54,167 bases of DNA from Kiritimatiellia bacterium (lineage in GTDB: Bacteria; Verrucomicrobiota; Kiritimatiellia; RFP12; UBA1067), in the NCBI GenBank assembly GCA_016296065.1, contig JAEDKA010000020.1, positions 1 to 54,167 on the forward strand, written 5' to 3'. The translations under genes were made by a program, and so were the position numbers. Numbering within the stretch: position 1 is the first letter of the stretch; each line of letters begins with the position of its first letter. Of this stretch, positions 53,211 through 54,167 are shown piece after piece. The notes below the pieces were generated by a model, which had not been told where the DNA came from, did not search any database, and saw only the letters and a list, made by a program, of their open reading frames with translations.

Positions 53211-53818
53211 CAACCGTGGCAATAGTTGACGACCACAGCGTCGTCCGGATCGGCATCAAGTACGTGCTGATGACCGATTCCGAATTCAAGTTCGTCGGCG
53301 AGGCGGATGACGGCGCTGAAGCCGTGTCGCTCGTCGAGAGGGTCCGTCCCGACATTCTTCTGCTGGACGTCAGGATGCCGGGCACCGGCGGAATCGCGGC
53401 GCTCAAGTCGGTTCGCGAGAAGTTCCCCGACCAGAAGGTCGTGATGCTCACCATGTCCGACGCCGAGGAAGACGTCTACCAGGCGCTTTCGCTTGGGGCG
53501 CGCGGCTATGTGATCAAGGACAATTCGCCCGTGAACATCATCGGCGCGCTGAAGACCGTGATGTCCGGCGAGCTCGCGGTGTCCGAAGGCGTGCGCAGCG
53601 TGTACGAGGCGAGGAAGTCCGAGCGCGGGCTCACCGACCGCGAGAAGGAGATTCTTATTCTTGTCAGCAAGGGATGCTCCAATACAGAGATCGGCGACAT
53701 CCTCCATCTCAGCCCCAACACGGTGAAGAACCACCTGAAGAACCTCTTCGAGTCGCTCGGGGCCGCAGACCGCGCGGAGGCGGTCGCAATCGGCATCCGC
53801 CGCGGACTGATTTCCTGA
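53207..53818 (+). CDS. NarL/FixJ-family response regulator
   Basis: 203 residues. The receiver domain has acidic Asp8/Asp9, the phospho-acceptor Asp54 in LLLDVRMPG and Lys104 in YVIKDNSP. A LuxR-type helix-turn-helix is at about 140-203 (LTDREKEILILVSKG, EIGDILHLSPNTVKNHLKNL). It is coupled to the kinase by a 4-nt overlap and surely forms the cognate pair. Target genes are unknown; it is the only intact specific transcription regulator in this window apart from VapB. Confidence 0.95.
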   Translation: MTTVAIVDDHSVVRIGIKYVLMTDSEFKFVGEADDGAEAVSLVERVRPDILLLDVRMPGTGGIAALKSVREKFPDQKVVMLTMSDAEEDVYQALSLGARGYVIKDNSPVNIIGALKTVMSGELAVSEGVRSVYEARKSERGLTDREKEILILVSKGCSNTEIGDILHLSPNTVKNHLKNLFESLGAADRAEAVAIGIRRGLIS

Positions 53819-53849
53819 TATTGGAAAAGTTGAACTGTTGCCAATATCG

Positions 53850-54035
53850 AATTTTCGTGGGGACAGTCCCCATAATTTCGCATTGCATGGTCCGTCGCGG
53901 AGCGACGGACCCCCTGTGGTGCCGGGAAAGATTTTTCGTGGGGACAGTCCCCGGGAATTTTCGTGGGGACAGTCCCCATAATTTCGCATTGCATGGTCCG
54001 TCGCGGAGCGACGGACCCCCTGTGGTGCCAGGAAA
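53850..54035. repeat. Two 80-bp direct repeats with two kinds of palindrome
   Basis: 53850-53929 and 53956-54035 are nearly identical. Each has GGGGACAGTCCCC (53859-53871, 53965-53977) and the common GTCCGTCGC/GCGACGGAC palindrome (53890-53910, 53996-54016). A third GGGGACAGTCCCC sits between them at 53940-53952. Confidence 0.9.
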
Positions 54036-54120
54036 TACGGAAAATAGATGGCATTTTCTGCTGGATTTCCGCCGATTTTGGGTCGTTATAAATTTTTTTC
54101 AAAAATCTTCACTTACCCCC

Positions 54121-54150
54121 TTGCGCGGCGGAGGCAACCTGTGGTATAAT
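54121..54150 (+). promoter_or_regulatory. Promoter reading out of the window
   Basis: TTGCGC (54121-54126), 18 nt, TATAAT (54145-54150). The downstream gene lies beyond the window. The remainder of 53819-54167 holds only repeats and AT-rich sequence; no gene is seen. Confidence 0.5.
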
Positions 54151-54167
54151 ATCCACTCGTTCGCCCC

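Noticed and set aside
53850..54035. Palindromic repeats considered as a CRISPR array
   Set aside because: Only two units, repeats far longer than CRISPR repeats, a 26-nt gap that itself contains a palindrome, and no cas genes.

Overview
The window is about 54 kb of GC-rich chromosome dominated by genes for secreted plant-polysaccharide enzymes and very large exported surface proteins. One protein carries a PEP-CTERM sorting signal. Others are beta-helix or autotransporter-like proteins, CotH/lamin-tail giants, CBM9-NHL proteins and SUMF1-type proteins beside RHS remnants. Together with short dispersed palindromes this suggests a Kiritimatiellota/Verrucomicrobiota-type bacterium from a gut or rumen. 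That placement is inference from gene content; there is no rRNA gene here to confirm it.

Layout. 1-471: a repeat and gene scraps. 472-4317: a large CBM9/NHL exported protein. 4568-7679: housekeeping block rpsO, pnp, ung. 7793-9061: FadL-type outer-membrane protein. 9306-19522: apparent operon of a 2167-residue CotH/lamin-tail protein, a GH43 lipoprotein and a beta-helix protein. 19600-23080: a decayed RHS locus (two related RHS fragments, a low-GC membrane protein of unknown function, a SUMF1-domain protein). 23278-25146: GH97. 25156-25853 (minus): truncated kinase and truncated sigma factor. 25956-32075: giant beta-helix protein followed by the unusual PEP-CTERM fusion. 32324-32915: a GH78 pseudogene. 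33049-34806: AAA-ATPase/PD-(D/E)XK protein. 34995-44493: the xylan locus: GH10-GH43 fusion, GH5, ExbB, ExbD, a TonB-position protein with a different C-terminus, and GH115. 44561-46858 and 47855-50872: two paralogous exported proteins flanking a minus-strand vapBC pair. 51132-53818: a NarL-type two-component system. 53819-54167: repeats and an outgoing promoter.

How the genes work together. GH10 xylanase, GH43 xylosidase/arabinosidase, GH5 and GH115 glucuronidase together can dismantle glucuronoxylan. The ExbB/ExbD motor lies in the same cotranscribed string, with no SusC/SusD pair in sight. Five glycan- or surface-protein promoters (GH97, the GH78 pseudogene, GH10-43, GH115, and the 47855 gene), and weakly a sixth (25956), carry a CCC-N4-GGG-like element 36-37 nt upstream of the -10 and no good -35. 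This looks like an activator site shared by a regulon.

Promoters. A TATAAT-like -10, usually preceded by TG or GG, is easy to see before most transcription units. In seven cases it ends only 6-9 nt before the ATG with no ribosome-binding site, so leaderless translation seems common. The most novel-looking item is the 415-residue protein at 30828-32075. It has a complete PEP-CTERM tail in its middle, followed directly by a second signal-peptide-like segment and a second exported domain, like a polyprotein.
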